Assembly (NCBI GenBank): GCA_019359435.1
Contig: JAHHHI010000061.1
Location: forward strand, 62,001-126,000
From: Kaiparowitsia implicata GSE-PSE-MK54-09C
GTDB lineage: Bacteria; Cyanobacteriota; Cyanobacteriia; Elainellales; Elainellaceae
DNA length: 64,000 nucleotides
Reading direction: 5' to 3'
The translations under genes and the position numbers were made by a program. A model generated the notes under the pieces. The model saw only the letters and a list, made by a program, of their open reading frames with translations. It did not search any database and had not been told where the DNA came from. How positions within the stretch are numbered: position 1 is the stretch's first letter; every line of letters starts with the position of its first letter. Of the stretch, positions 27,213 through 36,453 are shown in pieces.

Positions 27213-29573
27213 CTACGCCCCCGCCAAGGGGACGGTTCCCATGGCATCGCTTGCCTCTATCGTCGCTATCTCTTGCGGTGTCAGCCCGAGAATAGTTTCC
27301 AGCACATGACGGTTGTGACCACCGAACTGGGGCGCCGACCGAACCTGACCGCCGGGCGTTTCGCTGAGATGGATTGGCAGACCGGGATGGCGGTGCCGGC
27401 CGGCGTCGGGATGGTCGAGCTCAGTGAAGAAGCCGCGATATTCCAGGTACGGGTCTGTTGCCAAATCCTTTGGTGTCTGCACCGGGGCCGCAGCCACGCC
27501 ACGCGCCTGGAGCATCTCGGCGACGACATGCTTGTCGCGTGTTCTGGTCCAAGCGGAAATGACTTCGCCGAGGGCCGTCTGGTGTTCGAGCCGTTGTTGC
27601 AAAGTCGAAAAACGCGGGTCATCAGCCAATTGCGGCTGCTCCATGATGATGCACAGCTCTTTCCATTGCCCTTCGTCCAGGGCGGCAATCGCGACCCATT
27701 GGTCGGTGCCGGCAGCCGGGAAAGCGTCATGGGGAGCCGCGTAAGTAACCCGGTTTCCGTTGGGCAAGGGATCGATACCGGTCTCGGCTGCTGCCAGGAT
27801 TTCGGCACCAATGAACTGCATCGCGGCTTCGACCTGGGGCACTTCCACATATTGGCCCCTGCCCGTCTGTTGCCGGTAAATCAGCGCGGTCAGGATGGCG
27901 GCAGCGGCGTTGAACCCCCCGATGGGGTCGAGATACGACGGGCCGGTGACCTCCGGCTGACCATCGGGATAGCCAATAATGGCCGACATGCCTGCCGCCA
28001 TTTCCATTGTGGGTCCCAGCGCGGCATAACTTGCCATCGGCCCGGTGACACCGAACGCCGGCAGTTCAGCCACAATAATGTCAGGCTTGATGGCGGTGAG
28101 CGTCTCGTAGTCCAGACCGAGCTTTTTCAGCGTCCCCGGCCGAAAATTGCAGATGAGCACGTCAGCTATCCCGACGAGCTGACGCAGCGTCGCCCGCCCC
28201 CGCTCGGTCTTGAGATTGAGGATGCAGCTCAGCTTGTTGACGTTCTGGGAATTGAACAGAAATGAGCGGTCATACCAACGTTCACCAGGCTCACCGTCAG
28301 GGAAGTTCACGGGATTGGGTTTATCCTTGTTGAGCCGCCAGGAATTGACGCGGTTGGGCGCCTCGACATGGATGCTCTCAGCGCCGAAATAGGCCAAGAC
28401 ACGGCCCGACATCGGCCCGGCCCAAGCGGTCGTCAACTCGATGATACGCACGTCGCCCAATGGCTGCCTGGCATGAGCCGCGCCGCTATTGTGCGTTCGG
28501 GTGCGGCGAGGGCCGACGAGGTGACCGCCGGTGCCGAGCGTAGGTGCCGAGCCCTGGATCTGGCGGGGGGTTTCCGTCATTCGGAAAGGCGGGCCGAGCA
28601 CTGTCCTGCCATCCACTTCTTCCCAGTAGTTGCGGGCTTCAAGATGCCGGCTGCGGATGAGTTCGGATGGACGATATGCTTTGGCAGCAATCACCTGAGC
28701 CGTCTGTAGGATCTCGACAAGATCTTCCGCCGCCATATCGGCGACCTTTTCCTGGATGATGGCGAAGAGTTCGTCCCAATGCGCACGGCGCTCGCTCGGA
28801 TCGGCAAATCGCGGATCGAATTCATGGTCCACGAGTTGCAGCGCCTCAAGCAGCGCATGCCAGCGGAAATTGTAGATCCAGATGCAAACCCAGCCATCGC
28901 GGCACAGCACTTGTCCGGCCTGCACGGCCTGATCGGTTCGCAGGCGATCGGTCCCGTTATAGATATGCTGCATCACGTAGGGGAAACACATAGCCGCGGC
29001 AGTCTCGGCCGCGTCGATCCGAACAACCTGTCCCCTTCCCGTGCTTTCGCGCGCATAGAGTGCCGTCAATGCGCCAATGTAGGCACCGACGCCGGCGGCC
29101 AGCTCCGCACGGTTCCCCGTACCGAAAAGCGGCTCACGGCCCGCTGCGCCATTGTTGTGCATCATGCCCGAAAGCGCCTGCAGCACGATTTCAGGGCCCT
29201 GCCAGTCGGCCCGGGGGCCATCGTTGCCAAAGCTTGAAGGCACAACGACAACTGCTGTGGGATACTTTTGAGACAGCGCCTCTCCATCCCCATTTCCAGG
29301 CAGTACCACCACATCCGCAGCCGAGAGCAGTCCAGCCAGCAGCGGATCGTCCATGTCCAATGTCACATAGGATTGCTTGCCCATATTGAGATGGACGAAC
29401 TGTAGCGACTCCCCATCGTTGGCGAAGGGCGGCATCTGCCGGATGGGAGAGCCTTCGGGCGGCTCGACCAGCGCGACCCAAGCCCCGAAATCAGCGAACA
29501 GCCGAGCGCAGTATTGCCCGGCAAGGCTATTGGAGAGATCAACCACATTCAGGTGACCCAGGGCGCCTGTCAT
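27213..29573 (-). CDS. Family III CoA-transferase with two fused CaiB/BaiF domains
   Basis: 786 aa from the ATG at 29573, chosen because GAGGAG lies just upstream; an earlier in-frame ATG at 29603 lacks a ribosome site. Domain 1 (about 1-360) and domain 2 (about 375-780) are each a CaiB/BaiF fold, equal to a dimer in one chain. Domain 2 keeps the catalytic aspartate (SYLDPIGGFN, then TGRGQYVEV). In domain 1 the aligned position, 22 residues before TGRGQ, is glutamate (NRAELAAGVG). It moves CoA between carboxylic acids, activating the imported substrate. It leads an operon with the two hotdog proteins and is divergent from the LacI gene. Confidence 0.87.
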   Translation of the reverse strand: MTGALGHLNVVDLSNSLAGQYCARLFADFGAWVALVEPPEGSPIRQMPPFANDGESLQFVHLNMGKQSYVTLDMDDPLLAGLLSAADVVVLPGNGDGEALSQKYPTAVVVVPSSFGNDGPRADWQGPEIVLQALSGMMHNNGAAGREPLFGTGNRAELAAGVGAYIGALTALYARESTGRGQVVRIDAAETAAAMCFPYVMQHIYNGTDRLRTDQAVQAGQVLCRDGWVCIWIYNFRWHALLEALQLVDHEFDPRFADPSERRAHWDELFAIIQEKVADMAAEDLVEILQTAQVIAAKAYRPSELIRSRHLEARNYWEEVDGRTVLGPPFRMTETPRQIQGSAPTLGTGGHLVGPRRTRTHNSGAAHARQPLGDVRIIELTTAWAGPMSGRVLAYFGAESIHVEAPNRVNSWRLNKDKPNPVNFPDGEPGERWYDRSFLFNSQNVNKLSCILNLKTERGRATLRQLVGIADVLICNFRPGTLKKLGLDYETLTAIKPDIIVAELPAFGVTGPMASYAALGPTMEMAAGMSAIIGYPDGQPEVTGPSYLDPIGGFNAAAAILTALIYRQQTGRGQYVEVPQVEAAMQFIGAEILAAAETGIDPLPNGNRVTYAAPHDAFPAAGTDQWVAIAALDEGQWKELCIIMEQPQLADDPRFSTLQQRLEHQTALGEVISAWTRTRDKHVVAEMLQARGVAAAPVQTPKDLATDPYLEYRGFFTELDHPDAGRHRHPGLPIHLSETPGGQVRSAPQFGGHNRHVLETILGLTPQEIATIEASDAMGTVPLAGA

Positions 29574-29703
29574 GGCTACTCCTCGACTTGCAACAACTGT
29601 CATAAAGCTGCTTCACGAGTCCAAAGACCCGCGCCCGCCATGTCCGTCCGCCCTCGTTGTATGGGGTCAGATCCGATAGCCTACGAGAAGAACTCTAGTC
29701 ATC

Positions 29704-29737
29704 GTTGCATCCGTATGCAACGGTCAATTTGCATCCG
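29704..29737. promoter_or_regulatory. LacI-type operator between CoA-transferase and lacI-family genes
   Basis: GTTGCAT-CCGT-ATGCAAC (29704-29721) is a perfect 7-bp inverted repeat in the divergent promoter region, followed by a half-site TTGCATCCG (29729-29737). Operators with a short symmetric core are typical for LacI-family repressors, and a near-identical copy precedes the thioesterase block. Confidence 0.72.
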
Positions 29738-29785
29738 CTTGTCACTTCGTGCGATAGATCGCCCGCGAATTTGTTGGGAGGGCGC

Positions 29786-30871
29786 ATGAGCGGGGCTGAA
29801 ACTGCCGGTACCAAGCGTACCAAGCCGATCACCGCACGCGACCTGGCCCGCCTCATGGGCGTCAGTCAGTCCGCGGTTTCGCGCGCCTTCACCCCCGGCA
29901 GCTCCATTTCCCCAGAGTTGCGACAACGCATCCTGCGCGCGTCGCAAGAACTGGACTATCAACCCAACGCCATCGCTTCGATGCTCTCGACCCGCCGCAG
30001 CAATATTGCCGGCATCGTGGTGTCAGAACTGCACAACCCATTCTACCCGACGCTGATTGAGAAACTGTCGCGCAGCTTGCAGCAGGCCGGGCTGCAGAGC
30101 CTGATGTTCAACATCACGCGCGGCTCCAATGTCGAAGAGCAGTTGGTCGCGCTGCGCAAATACAATGTTGATGCGGTTGTGGTCATCTCGGCTACGGTCG
30201 TGTCCGGACCCTCGCTGCGCTGGGCCACCGAGGGCCGAGCGGCGGTGCTGGTCAATCGCGCGATCCCGGAAGGCGGCATCACGACGGTCACCTGCAACAA
30301 TGTCGAAGGCGCCCGGACGATCGCCAACCACTTCCACGAGATCGGCCGGCACAGAGTGGCTTATATTGGCGGCCTGCCGCACACTTCGACCAACACGGAA
30401 CGCCAGGGCGCCTTTATCCAGCGCATCGCCGAACTCGGTATGGTGCTCACCCACAGCATGTCCGCCGGGGAATACAGCTTCGAGGCTGGCTACCATGGGG
30501 CGCTCGAGCTGATCGCCAAAAACCGGCCCGATGCAATCTTCTTTGCTAATGACATTCTTGCTATGGGCGGCATGGAGGCGTTGCGCGAAGTTGCGGGCCT
30601 ACGCATCCCGGAGGACATTGCCGTTGCCGGCTTCGACGATATCTCGATGGGTCACTGGCCGCGCTTTTCGCTGACCACCTACAGCCAGCCCGTCGACCAG
30701 CTGGTCGCCACCACTGTCGATCAAATCACAAGGCAACTGGCCAATCCCGATCATCCCGTCACCACTACTCAACTAAGTGGCGAACTGTTCGTTCGTCACT
30801 CAACCGTGGCCGAAACGCCGCCGGAAAAGGTTCCCCGCACACATCCGCAGGCGACCAAAACAGTGAGCTGA
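29786..30871 (+). CDS. LacI-family transcriptional regulator
   Basis: 361 aa from the ATG at 29786 with GGGAGGG upstream; the frame opens earlier but would cover the operator. The HTH is ITARDLARLMGVSQSAVSRAF, with the hinge LDYQPNAIASML, then a periplasmic-binding-protein-like domain (SNIAGIVVSELHNPFYP, VAGFDDISMGHWPRFSLTT). It most likely represses the CoA-transferase operon and, through the copy at 25959-25976, the thioesterase-transporter-dehydrogenase block, with release by a pathway compound. The C-terminal tail overlaps nothing functional; an IclR remnant follows on the other strand. Confidence 0.9.
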   Translation: MSGAETAGTKRTKPITARDLARLMGVSQSAVSRAFTPGSSISPELRQRILRASQELDYQPNAIASMLSTRRSNIAGIVVSELHNPFYPTLIEKLSRSLQQAGLQSLMFNITRGSNVEEQLVALRKYNVDAVVVISATVVSGPSLRWATEGRAAVLVNRAIPEGGITTVTCNNVEGARTIANHFHEIGRHRVAYIGGLPHTSTNTERQGAFIQRIAELGMVLTHSMSAGEYSFEAGYHGALELIAKNRPDAIFFANDILAMGGMEALREVAGLRIPEDIAVAGFDDISMGHWPRFSLTTYSQPVDQLVATTVDQITRQLANPDHPVTTTQLSGELFVRHSTVAETPPEKVPRTHPQATKTVS

Positions 30872-30876
30872 ACCGC

Positions 30877-31110
30877 TTGCCAGCGCGGGAGGTCAGGGCT
30901 CCGATCGTGGCAATTCGGGCAGGCGTTAGGCGGATCGCGAGGCCCGACACTGAAATTGCTCCAAGGACATCGCCCAGATGCTTGAACACCGGGCTCGCCA
31001 CGCAGCGCAGGCCGGGATGGTGTTCCTCGTCGTCCACGGCAAAGCCGTCTGCCCGCACTGAGGCCAGGCTGCGGCCCTTGCCCCAGCTTCGATGAAGCTG
31101 GGCGCTCATT
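30877..31110 (-). pseudogene. IclR-family regulator, C-terminal remnant
   Basis: The minus strand reads SVRADGFAVDDEEHHPGLRC, VASPVFKHLGDVLGAISVSG, LAIRLTPARIATIGALTSR. This is the last third of the IclR effector domain, which normally ends a 250-aa protein. The HTH and the front of the effector domain are missing; sequence further upstream on that strand (to 31193) is not IclR-like. It is the only broken gene found inside the catabolic core. Confidence 0.7.
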
Positions 31111-32089
31111 TGCCCGAAGAAGTCTTTCGTTATTGCGACTAAGGACCGATTGAGATGGAGGAAGACGCGTTTCACGGAGGTCAGCCGCCTCAAGGGTACT
31201 CGCGGATCATCAGGTCACAGGAGGTGCCAAGCGACTAACAGTGGCCCCTATCGATGTATCGATGATGGCTGGCACGCCTGAGCGTCTCAGCGCCCTGATC
31301 CGCTAAGCTGGGCCGGTTGATACGGTATCAGCGTGACCTATCAAGAACGGTTACTGGTCAAAATTGCTAAGTATCGAGTCTTTTCAGATCAGCACTTTGG
31401 CCCATTGAAACCCCCGGGCCGATGCTGGTGATCTCAAGGGCGTGGTGGCGGTTGGCGTGACGAGTAGTGGAGGCTATTCAGTCAGGTCAGCCATGGCAGC
31501 AATGTTTCCGAGAGGCGAAATCCCAGTGTCCGTTCTTCGAGCAGCCGGCTCGGCCGCCGTCCTGTTCACGGCCTTAAAGGTGCATGACACCCAGGCATTG
31601 AAGCTGTCACTTGACTAGCATACCGATTGGGTGGAACTTCCACACTGACGCCCCTCAACCTTCCACACACGCGTTATAGAGACCGAATTTTCTCTGCATT
31701 TTCAGCCACTTACTGAGAAAACTCTTCTCAGATGGAATCCAGGTCTCCCTAGTATTGGCATGGACCTTTTGTCGTCATTTGCAACACGTTGGTCGGGCTT
31801 GAGTGCCCTCGGGGCAGCTTCCAGCATTGATCGCCGAGCTAGCGAGCCCAGTCGAAGCCACTACAAAGAGTTCCGCTTTTGGGGCCTAGTAAAGCGCTTC
31901 GACCCCATCGAATAGGCCTTAGTCCCCGCTTGATGGCAATGAAGCGGTCAACGGTGCCAGCCCCGACCCTTATCTCGAACTAATCGGACGCCACCGCTTC
32001 AATTGATGATCTCTGGGTCGTTGGTCTCTTTGTCCTCTCCGGCGAAAGCCCAGGGGTCCGTATCTCCTCCTGGGCGCCAAACCATCGAA
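31111..32089. other. About 1-kb stretch with no recognised gene
   Basis: It lies between the IclR remnant and the hexapeptide protein. Short frames only, none with a ribosome site and family motif. A 7-bp inverted repeat (CTGAGAA-AACTC-TTCTCAG, 31713-31731) is the only structure seen. Composition is slightly less GC-rich than the flanking genes, which suggests eroded DNA. Confidence 0.4.
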
Positions 32090-32641
32090 CTAAGCGGGAT
32101 CGAAATTACCAGGAACTGACACGGGGGCTAAGCTCGCCGCGAAACGCAGGGCGTTGCGGATATAGCCATCAGCCGATCGCTGAAGGCCGGCGATTTCGGC
32201 TTCATCAAGCATTCGGACTATCTTACCAGGGGCGCCGACGACCAAAGAGCCATCTGGTATGTCTTTGCCCTCTGTAATCAGCGTACCGGCTCCAATCAGG
32301 CAGTTGTTGCCGATTCGCGAGCCATTCAGCAGAATAGCACCCATGCCGATTAGGGTATTGTTGCCGATAGTACAGCCATGCAGTACGGCTTTATGTCCAA
32401 TGGTGCAACACTGTCCGATGGTCAACGGAAAGCCCATATCAGTATGCAAAATGGCGTTCTCCTGGACGTTGCTACCCTGACCTATTGTGATCGCTTCGTT
32501 GTCACCTCGGGCAACCACGCCAAACCAAATTCCGACGTCTGCATGGACAATAACCTTGCCAACCAGAGTCGCATTCGAGGCAATCCAAGCGGTTCGCGGA
32601 TCTATTTGCGGGGCGATGCCGTCGAGAGCGTAAATAGGCAT
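32090..32641 (-). CDS. Gamma-carbonic-anhydrase-like hexapeptide-repeat protein
   Basis: 183 aa left-handed beta-helix protein of the YrdA/PaaY/CaiE group. Isoleucine-rich hexapeptide turns run from about residue 25 to 130. The metal-site histidines are present (NAILHTD, then CTIGHKAVLHGC). It ends with the usual C-terminal helix. Homologues act as carbonic anhydrases or as thioesterase-like helpers in CoA pathways (PaaY). It is separated by 82 bp from the D-lactate dehydrogenase gene on the same strand and may be co-transcribed. Confidence 0.85.
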   Translation of the reverse strand: MPIYALDGIAPQIDPRTAWIASNATLVGKVIVHADVGIWFGVVARGDNEAITIGQGSNVQENAILHTDMGFPLTIGQCCTIGHKAVLHGCTIGNNTLIGMGAILLNGSRIGNNCLIGAGTLITEGKDIPDGSLVVGAPGKIVRMLDEAEIAGLQRSADGYIRNALRFAASLAPVSVPGNFDPA

Positions 32642-32723
32642 TTATTAGTCCTCTATTGGCCTGACGAGTTGCAAACAAATCGAATGCAGGTGCGAGCGCT
32701 ATATCCAGCCTTGCTGGTCCAAA

Positions 32724-34430
32724 CTAGTCGTGCTCAGGAGGAGGCTGGTTCTTCCAATGTTTGAGCTTCGAAGTCTGTCCTATGCCGGGATTGAACGAAT
32801 TGGTGGGGTCTAGCGTGCGATAGAATTCGTGTAAGGCGGCTTTCGCCTTGTACAGGTGCCCCACATTATGCTCGGCGGGGTATTCGGCGCCGCGGCGATC
32901 AAGCAAAGCCAGCATGGCGTGCTCGATGGCCGCCAAATCGCCACCGCGCCGGACTAGGTATTCCTGGTGCATAACGTGGCAGAAGAAGTGCCCGCAATAC
33001 ATCTTGCGCACGAACTGTGCTTCGAGTTCGGGGGGCAGCGTTTCGAACCAGTCGGTGGCGTTGCGCGGCAGGGCAATGTCGAGAGCAACGATGTCCTCCA
33101 CCGCGTCGGGATGAACGTCGCGATAGCGGACCACCGAACCGCCCACGGCGAAACGGTTGAGATAGGCACTCTTGCCCTCGTCCTCCGTGCATTCAATAAA
33201 TGCGCCTGCGGCACTTGGAAAAATCCGCCGCAAGTAGTCCCGCGCCTCGTCGACGCCCGCACCGCCCATCTTAAGCATGAGATGATGCTCGTATCGGTCA
33301 CGATAGTCGTTGAGGCGACTGGGAAGATGTTCGGGCAGCAGGCCGACCAACCATTGTAGCAGCCGGTCCGTCACATGGTTGCCCAAGCCAATAGCTTCGG
33401 ACACGCCATCCAACCAGCTCTTTGCAGCATAGGCGGCCGGTACGTGGTCGGTGCCCAAATGCTTGACCAGGAGAAACAGGTCCTTGCCGTAGAGCTGCGA
33501 TAGCTCGTAGGCACCCCGATGCATGTATTCGCCGGCAATCGGCATATTGGTAAAGCCCGAAAGGATTTCGCGCCGCACCTTCGCCAGATCGTCCGGATCG
33601 TTGGTGGCGATATAGAACACCGTGACATTGTCATCGGCGGTGAACGTGTCGAGCCGTACCGCAAAGACGGCGACCTTGCCGGCGGATCCGGAAGCCTCGT
33701 AATGCCGGCGCGGATCCGCATTGAAGCGGGCCGGAGTGGGTGCGTCCACGTCGCGCACATGCTCGTGATAGCCCCGGTCCGATGCCCATTCATTGCGCGA
33801 CTGGTGCACGTCGCCAGGCGCGTATTGACGCCCGTCCAACCGGGCCAGTACGACTTCCGGCTCGGCGCCGAGCTCGATGCCCAGATGATTGACCAGCTGC
33901 AGCCGCCCGGCCGCATCCACCTGCGCAAATAGAGCCAGCTGCGTATAGGCCGGACCGCGCCGGATCAGCGAGCCGCCCGAATTGTTGCAGATCCCGCCGG
34001 TGACCGAGGCGCCGATACAGGATGAGCCGATCACCGAATGCGGCTCACGCCCGATCTGGCGCAGACGCTTTTCAAGCTTGTCGAGCGTAGCGCCGGGCAG
34101 GCACAGTACCTGCCGGCCATCGTCCAGTAGGTCGATCCGGCCGATGCGCATGGTGTTGATTATCACGACGGGACGGTCATAGCCCTCGCCGGACGGTGTC
34201 GAGCCGCCCGTGAGGCCAGTATTGGCGGCCTGGCAGATGATCGCCAGGTCGGCGTTAACGCAGGCCTGCAGCACGCGCCACTGCTCGAGCAGCGTGCGGG
34301 GACGGACAACCGCCAGCACCTTGCCCCCGCCGAAGCGATAACCCTTGCGGAAACGGCGTGTTTGCCGGTCTCCCACCATGACATGGCGGGAGCCGACAAT
34401 CTCGCGGAACTGGTTCAGCACGGGCTGCAT
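32724..34430 (-). CDS. dld: Quinone-dependent D-lactate dehydrogenase
   Basis: 568 aa, the length of E. coli-type Dld. The FAD-binding PCMH domain has ICQAANTGLTGGSTPSGEGY and SSCIGASVTGGICNNSGGSL. The membrane-associated and substrate parts include VFYIATNDPDDL, VFAVRLDTF and the C-terminal AEHNVGHLYKAKAAL, then LDPTNSFNPGIGQTS. This peripheral membrane flavoenzyme oxidises D-lactate to pyruvate and passes electrons to quinone. It lies 45 bp after an RraA-like gene on the same strand, so pyruvate- or lactate-forming steps may be linked. Confidence 0.9.
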   Translation of the reverse strand: MQPVLNQFREIVGSRHVMVGDRQTRRFRKGYRFGGGKVLAVVRPRTLLEQWRVLQACVNADLAIICQAANTGLTGGSTPSGEGYDRPVVIINTMRIGRIDLLDDGRQVLCLPGATLDKLEKRLRQIGREPHSVIGSSCIGASVTGGICNNSGGSLIRRGPAYTQLALFAQVDAAGRLQLVNHLGIELGAEPEVVLARLDGRQYAPGDVHQSRNEWASDRGYHEHVRDVDAPTPARFNADPRRHYEASGSAGKVAVFAVRLDTFTADDNVTVFYIATNDPDDLAKVRREILSGFTNMPIAGEYMHRGAYELSQLYGKDLFLLVKHLGTDHVPAAYAAKSWLDGVSEAIGLGNHVTDRLLQWLVGLLPEHLPSRLNDYRDRYEHHLMLKMGGAGVDEARDYLRRIFPSAAGAFIECTEDEGKSAYLNRFAVGGSVVRYRDVHPDAVEDIVALDIALPRNATDWFETLPPELEAQFVRKMYCGHFFCHVMHQEYLVRRGGDLAAIEHAMLALLDRRGAEYPAEHNVGHLYKAKAALHEFYRTLDPTNSFNPGIGQTSKLKHWKNQPPPEHD

Positions 34431-34475
34431 GGTCGCGATTGGTGAGGCAGGCGGCGTGGATGCCTGCAGTTAAGT

Positions 34476-35201
34476 CTACCAGGGGCGCTCTTCCAGCTCG
34501 ACCGTCTTGTCCATCGGCATGCCCAGCTTTTCGTAGAAGGCACGACGCATGCGACGGTCCTTGTCCTGAACGCGCCAAGCCCGCTTGGCGACTTCTTCAC
34601 CGTCTTCCTGAGGAATGACAACGATGCCGTCGTCGTCGGCAATTACGCCGTCGCCGGGACGGACGTAAACGCCGCCGCAGGTGATCGGCTTGCCCATGGA
34701 GGACAGTTCGAGCCGGCCTGCCATGTGTCGCATCGAGCGCACTGAGCAGAACACCGGATCCTTCTGCATGATGCACTCGCCCGAGTCACGGCAGGCGCCA
34801 TCGATTACGAAGCCCACCGAACCCTTGACGCGGGCATCGAGCAGGTTGTTGGAGCCGAGCAGGCCGCAACGGGACTGTTTGGTGTCGATCACATGCACCT
34901 CGTCGGGGGCACCGAAGCTGTGGCCAGCGGGCCAGAGCGCGTCCGGGTGGCTGGAGCGGTCGGGATTGCGCTTGTATTGGCGATCGTCGAACTCCTCATA
35001 GCTCATTGCCGGGATGGTGCGGTTGATGATGTTGAACTCGGCGGTGGTGGCGATGCCGGCAAAGAAGATGCCAGGGAACATCGGGCGCAGCCGGGGGTCC
35101 ATCTCATAAGTGTTCATATAGCCCATGGAGTCGAGGGCGTCGGTGACATCTGAGGTACGTACCTTGCGAAGGATCTCGAGGGTACTGGAGCTGATGGCCA
35201 T
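34476..35201 (-). CDS. RraA-like protein, putative HMG/CHA-type aldolase or decarboxylase (copy 1)
   Basis: 241 aa, slightly longer than classical RraA (about 160-230). The signature GSNNLLDARVKGSVGFVIDG runs into ACRDSGEC, with the Arg-Asp pair that binds pyruvate and Mg2+ in 4-hydroxy-4-methyl-2-oxoglutarate aldolases; RPGDGVIADDDGIVVIP is the second conserved block. True RraA (RNase E inhibitor) lacks enzyme activity; retention of Arg-Asp favours a lyase. It sits 57 bp after the sugar ABC ATPase gene and ahead of dld, so it is likely part of the same transcript. One of three paralogues in this window. Confidence 0.8.
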   Translation of the reverse strand: MAISSSTLEILRKVRTSDVTDALDSMGYMNTYEMDPRLRPMFPGIFFAGIATTAEFNIINRTIPAMSYEEFDDRQYKRNPDRSSHPDALWPAGHSFGAPDEVHVIDTKQSRCGLLGSNNLLDARVKGSVGFVIDGACRDSGECIMQKDPVFCSVRSMRHMAGRLELSSMGKPITCGGVYVRPGDGVIADDDGIVVIPQEDGEEVAKRAWRVQDKDRRMRRAFYEKLGMPMDKTVELEERPW

Positions 35202-35258
35202 GGTCGTTTCCTTTGGTGGTAAAGAGGTGCGGGCGGCGGCGCGGAGGCCGAGCCGAAT

Positions 35259-36437
35259 TCAAAGCAGGATCGACAGGCCGGTCTCGCCGTCGAAGAAGTG
35301 CATGCGTCCGGTATCGAGACGCACTGTCACGGTCTGCCCGAGTCGTACGTCGCTTTTGGCCGTGAAGCGGGCGACGCATCGCGACTTTCCCGCTTCCGCC
35401 TTGATCTCGTCGAGGCTGTCGGAGCTGCGGATTTCGGCCGCCTGGGCGTCGATCCCCAGATGCACGATGACGTCGGAGCCGAGCGCCTCCACGAGGCTGA
35501 CCTGAGCGGTGATGCAATCGTCGGGATCGGCCTGCTGCACGGTGGAGGCCTCGACGATATCCTCGGGGCGGATGCCGACGATGATGCGCTTACCGGCGTA
35601 GCGGCTGAGGCCGGCATGCTCGGCGCGGCTCTGCGCCGGCATCTTGAGGAGGTGGCTGCCGAGCCGAACCGCCAGCGTATCCCCCTGCCCTTCCAGCTCC
35701 GCCCAGTAGAGGTTCATGGTCGGCGAGCCGATGAAGGCGGCCACGAAAGTGTTGCGCGGCTTGTTGTAAATGTTGGACGGCGTATCCACCTGCTGCAGCA
35801 CGCCGTCCTTGAGCAGTGCGACGCGGTGGCCCATTGTCAGCGCCTCGACCTGGTCATGGGTGACATAGATGGTGGTCACCCCCAACCGGTGCTGCAGCGA
35901 GGCGATCTCGGCGCGCATCTGCACACGCAGCTTGGCGTCGAGGTTGGACAGCGGCTCGTCCATGAGGAATACGGCCGGCTGGCGCACTATGGCGCGCCCC
36001 ATAGCGACGCGCTGGCGTTGCCCGCCCGACAGCTGTCCAGGGCGGCGCTTGAGGTAGGCGTCCAGTTCGAGGATGCGGGCTGCCTCCTGCACGCGCTTGT
36101 CAATCTCAGCCTTGGGCAGCTTAGCGATCTGCAGCGGGAAGGCGATGTTGTCGTAGACGGTCATGTGCGGATAGAGCGCATAGGACTGGAACACCATGGC
36201 GATGTCGCGGTCCTTGGGATGGGTATCGTTGACGAAATCGTCGCCGATCCACACCGCGCCATCGGATATTTCTTCGAGCCCGGCGATCATGCGCAGCGCG
36301 GTGGACTTGCCGCAGCCCGAGGGTCCGACCAGCACGAGGAATTCACCGTCCTCGACATCGAGGGAGACCCCGTTGACCGCGCGGAGCGATCCTCCGGCAT
36401 AGGTCTTGGTCAGATTCTGAAGAGTTACGCTGGCCAT
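35259..36437 (-). CDS. ABC transporter ATP-binding protein, CUT1 (UgpC/MalK) family
   Basis: 392 aa. Walker A GPSGCGKS, Q-loop VFQSYALYPHMTV, signature LSGGQRQRVAMGRA, Walker B and D-loop FLMDEPLSNLD, H-loop YVTHDQVEA. The C-terminal 150 residues form the MalK-type TOBE/OB regulatory domain (IVGIRPEDI, VHLGIDAQ, FTAKSDVRLGQTVTVRLD). It energises the importer formed by the two permeases and the binding protein encoded upstream. CUT1 systems import oligosaccharides, glycosides or polyols. Confidence 0.92.
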   Translation of the reverse strand: MASVTLQNLTKTYAGGSLRAVNGVSLDVEDGEFLVLVGPSGCGKSTALRMIAGLEEISDGAVWIGDDFVNDTHPKDRDIAMVFQSYALYPHMTVYDNIAFPLQIAKLPKAEIDKRVQEAARILELDAYLKRRPGQLSGGQRQRVAMGRAIVRQPAVFLMDEPLSNLDAKLRVQMRAEIASLQHRLGVTTIYVTHDQVEALTMGHRVALLKDGVLQQVDTPSNIYNKPRNTFVAAFIGSPTMNLYWAELEGQGDTLAVRLGSHLLKMPAQSRAEHAGLSRYAGKRIIVGIRPEDIVEASTVQQADPDDCITAQVSLVEALGSDVIVHLGIDAQAAEIRSSDSLDEIKAEAGKSRCVARFTAKSDVRLGQTVTVRLDTGRMHFFDGETGLSILL

Positions 36438-36453
36438 GGTTTACTCCGACCGA

